Of a DNA stretch of 20,903 nt, positions 18,914 to 20,903 are shown piece after piece. The stretch comes from Phaeoceros laevis (taxonomy: Eukaryota > Anthocerotophyta > Anthocerotopsida > Notothyladales), in NCBI GenBank assembly GCA_049999765.1, contig JBNGIQ010008645.1, positions 1 through 20,903 on the forward strand, in the 5' to 3' direction. Every line of letters begins with the position of its first letter. The stretch's first letter is position 1. The notes below the pieces were generated by a model, which searched no databases, was not told where the DNA came from, and was given only the letters and a program-made list of their open reading frames with translations. Made by a program: the position numbers and the translations under genes.

Positions 18914-19177
18914 TAGCAATTTATTAGTAAATACATCGTATCACATAGTAAATACATAGTAAATACATAGTAATGCCTGTAATTGTCCCCCATCCCAGCA
19001 GGGATTGACATCGGGTTACTAACTTACTGCAACTTAAAGGTATTGTCTATTACAAAATGATATTTGAACTTCACCATATCCTAAATATATAATAAAGCCT
19101 GTAAAAGTTATGTATACTTCAGCACATCTCATAAATTGCCTTTCTGACTTGCACATGCAACGCAACCATACCTAATC
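18914..19177 (-). other. AT-rich 3' region between the CACTA terminus and its transposase
   Basis: Contains three to four copies of CATAGTAAATA (about 18935-18975) and the degenerate terminal motif at 18987. The position fits the 3' UTR and subterminal zone of a CACTA element. Confidence 0.5.
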
Positions 19178-20903
19178 TCATTCTTGATCAGATTCATATA
19201 CGACATGTCTTGCCCGAGCCCTACTCCCTATTACCAACTTCCACTGCAAATTAGGAACATCATACGAAAACACTTGCTGTAACTTGTTTGATACAACCAC
19301 ATAGGGTTCATCATTCATTCTATGATATAACATCATGGCTTTAGGGTTCACCATACACATGCCAGACACATCTTGATTCATACCTTTTCTGTTTTCATCC
19401 ATGGCTGTCTTAAACCAACTCATCTTTATGACTGTTGTCATTTGCGTTCCAAAGTCAACCTGCACAATCTTTTGAACTTTTCCTACATAAGGTATCTCCG
19501 CTCCAATTGAGTCATTGTCTTGTTTGTGTGATATGCAATCCACCATGTAAACGGAATCATTTGTATTCTTCCCCATGTCACATTCCTTCGTACGAATGTG
19601 GTTGCCATATGCCCACATGCAATTATATTCCAGTGCTGGCCATGCAGGTCCCTCTATGATTGCTAATGCTTCATGGCCAAAGACCTCCACCTCATTCCCA
19701 TGTTGTCTCACCTCTGCAACCTGTGCTGTTATCCATTCCAAAAACCCTGGCTTCTCTTCATCAGTTAAAATTTTGTGCAATGTTCGCCATTCCTTCAATG
19801 CTTCGTGATTGTCAGCAACGGCCCTACGTATTTGCATCCTTTCCACCTCATTCAACATTACCTTTTTGCATTTCCCTTGCAAGACTTCACCACTAGAAAT
19901 GGCTTTTTCCTTGTTTGTCCACATTTGGCTGGCTTCTGGATGCAAATTCCCAACAAACTCCGAACAATAGAACATGGCTTCTTGTGCGAGATAACCCATA
20001 GCCATACTTCCTTCGGGTTTTGCTCTTTGCCTAACCATATTTTTAAGAACTTTCATATGGCGTTCCAAGAAAAACATCCATCTCTAGCTTACTAGACCAC
20101 ATAATTCTACTTCATCCATCAGATGCAACACAACATGTACTTGACTACTAAAAAAAGTTGTTGGTAACTCTCGCTCCAATATGCACATCACTTCAACACA
20201 TTTTTTTTTCATCGGTCCTATTTCTGCTTCAACTATTTCCTTCGAGCAAATCCATCGATACAATTCTGCAAGGTCACATATCGCTTAATGCACATTTTTT
20301 TCAATCAAGCCTTTCAATACAACTGGCCATATGTCAGTTAGTAAATGGTAATGGTCATGTGACTTCAAACCCGATATGGTCTCCGTTTTACTTTTCTGAA
20401 AACAGTGTAACAGATTTCTACCATAGTCGGCGGTTTAAATGAACAAACTCTGCGTTTCAACTCCTCTTCGGCCTCATGTTTTGACATCTTTGTTCCAAAC
20501 CCCAAAACCCACGGTGCTGGTTGCTTGATATATGTCCTTTCCTCTGCAGGTACGTTTGTTGCCTCCTCAGTCCGGCCTCCTCTTTTGCGTTTCCCTCAAG
20601 TTGTGGGTTTCACTATTGGCCACCATTCCTTCTTTGTATTTGCCTCCTCTAGGTCCCATCTGCTACTAGGGCTATCGGCCTCACCAAGAATGTGCTTCAT
20701 AATTTGTTGACTAACATTTTTGGCAATATGCATTGGGTCCAATAGATGTCGAATTAATAACGACTGCACATCAAGTACGTCAATTTGAGTAATTAACATG
20801 TACACCACAATATACATCACATCATACAGGAACACTACACAACTTACCTTCCAATATGGCAACTTCCCGAACACTGATGCTTCCTCATGTGTCACTCCCC
20901 ACC
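19178..20903 (-). pseudogene. CACTA (En/Spm) transposase, 3' part, broken
   Basis: Order on the minus strand: a tnp2-type end (GKLPYWK, then after an 84-bp intron with GTAAGT...GTGCAG at 20847-20764, LLDPMHIAKNVSQQI), a charged linker, a DUF4218-like block (GLKSHDHYHLL, RELPTTFF, VVLHLMDEVELCG, RWMFFLERHMKVLK, PEGSMAMGYL), and a DUF4216-like block (YVGKVQKIVQVDFG, SWFKTAMDENRKG) ending at TGA 19178-19180. Breaks are a TGA at 20598-20596, a frame change near 20385 (or an unrecognised intron), a TAA at 20287-20285 and a TAG at 20086-20084 within the conserved CG-V--RWM motif. The N-terminal part lies off-window. The last 300 codons are intact, but the whole protein cannot be made from this copy. 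Its terminus is at 18858. Confidence 0.85.
20764..20847 (-). other. 84-bp intron in the CACTA transposase gene
   Basis: The donor AAG|GTAAGTT and acceptor TTGATGTGCAG| frame an in-phase insert between LPYWK and SLLIRHLLDPMHI. Removing it restores the usual spacing of the tnp2 motifs LPYW and (D/N)xMHIxKNV. Confidence 0.85.

Noticed and set aside
1-20903. tRNA or rRNA genes
   Set aside because: I found no B-box-type GGTTCGAATCC sequence in a tRNA-like context and no rRNA signature.

Overview
The window looks like nuclear DNA of a land plant or close streptophyte alga. A seed-free plant is my guess, but the sequence does not fix the species. Supporting signs are spliceosomal introns with plant-like CTAAC branch motifs, a Ty1/copia element whose primer-binding site matches the initiator-Met tRNA as in plants, and a CACTA (En/Spm) transposase with tnp2, DUF4218 and DUF4216-like parts. 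I see no tRNA, rRNA, CRISPR array or bacterial-style operon. Nearly everything recognisable is mobile-element DNA in different states of decay.

Layout. 1-226: the 5' end (leader, primer-binding site, LTR) of a minus-strand copia-type element. It sits directly against 227-991, the 3' end (RNase H, polypurine tract, LTR) of a plus-strand element of the same LTR family. 957-5283 (minus): a multi-exon gene of the DUF7869 type, whose C-terminus is cut by that LTR and whose large intron is filled with three tandem arrays. 5284-6136: a short shared 5' region rich in palindromes. 6137-9164 (plus): an apparently intact four-exon gene of about 810 codons with a ParB/sulfiredoxin-like fold. 9351-11354 (minus): a gag-only retroelement with its 3' LTR. 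11355-15377: largely featureless, with one possible small ORF and one LTR-like block. 15378-15663: a duplicated LINE-like 3' tail. 15759-16874 (minus): an unrecognised, nonsense-riddled gene remnant. 16875-18844: no genes, but clusters of short motifs. 18845-20903 (minus): the end of a CACTA element, with terminal motif and a broken transposase.

The most interesting object is the divergent pair at 957-9164. A DUF7869 protein with three conserved acidic clusters and a ParB-like protein are transcribed away from one 0.85-kb palindromic spacer. I infer that this is a two-gene DNA transposon, or a domesticated relative, with the DUF7869 protein as candidate transposase/nuclease and the ParB-like protein as candidate DNA-binding or nuclease partner. 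Its left end is cut by copia insertions and its right end lies near a gag-type LTR, so terminal inverted repeats could not be verified here.
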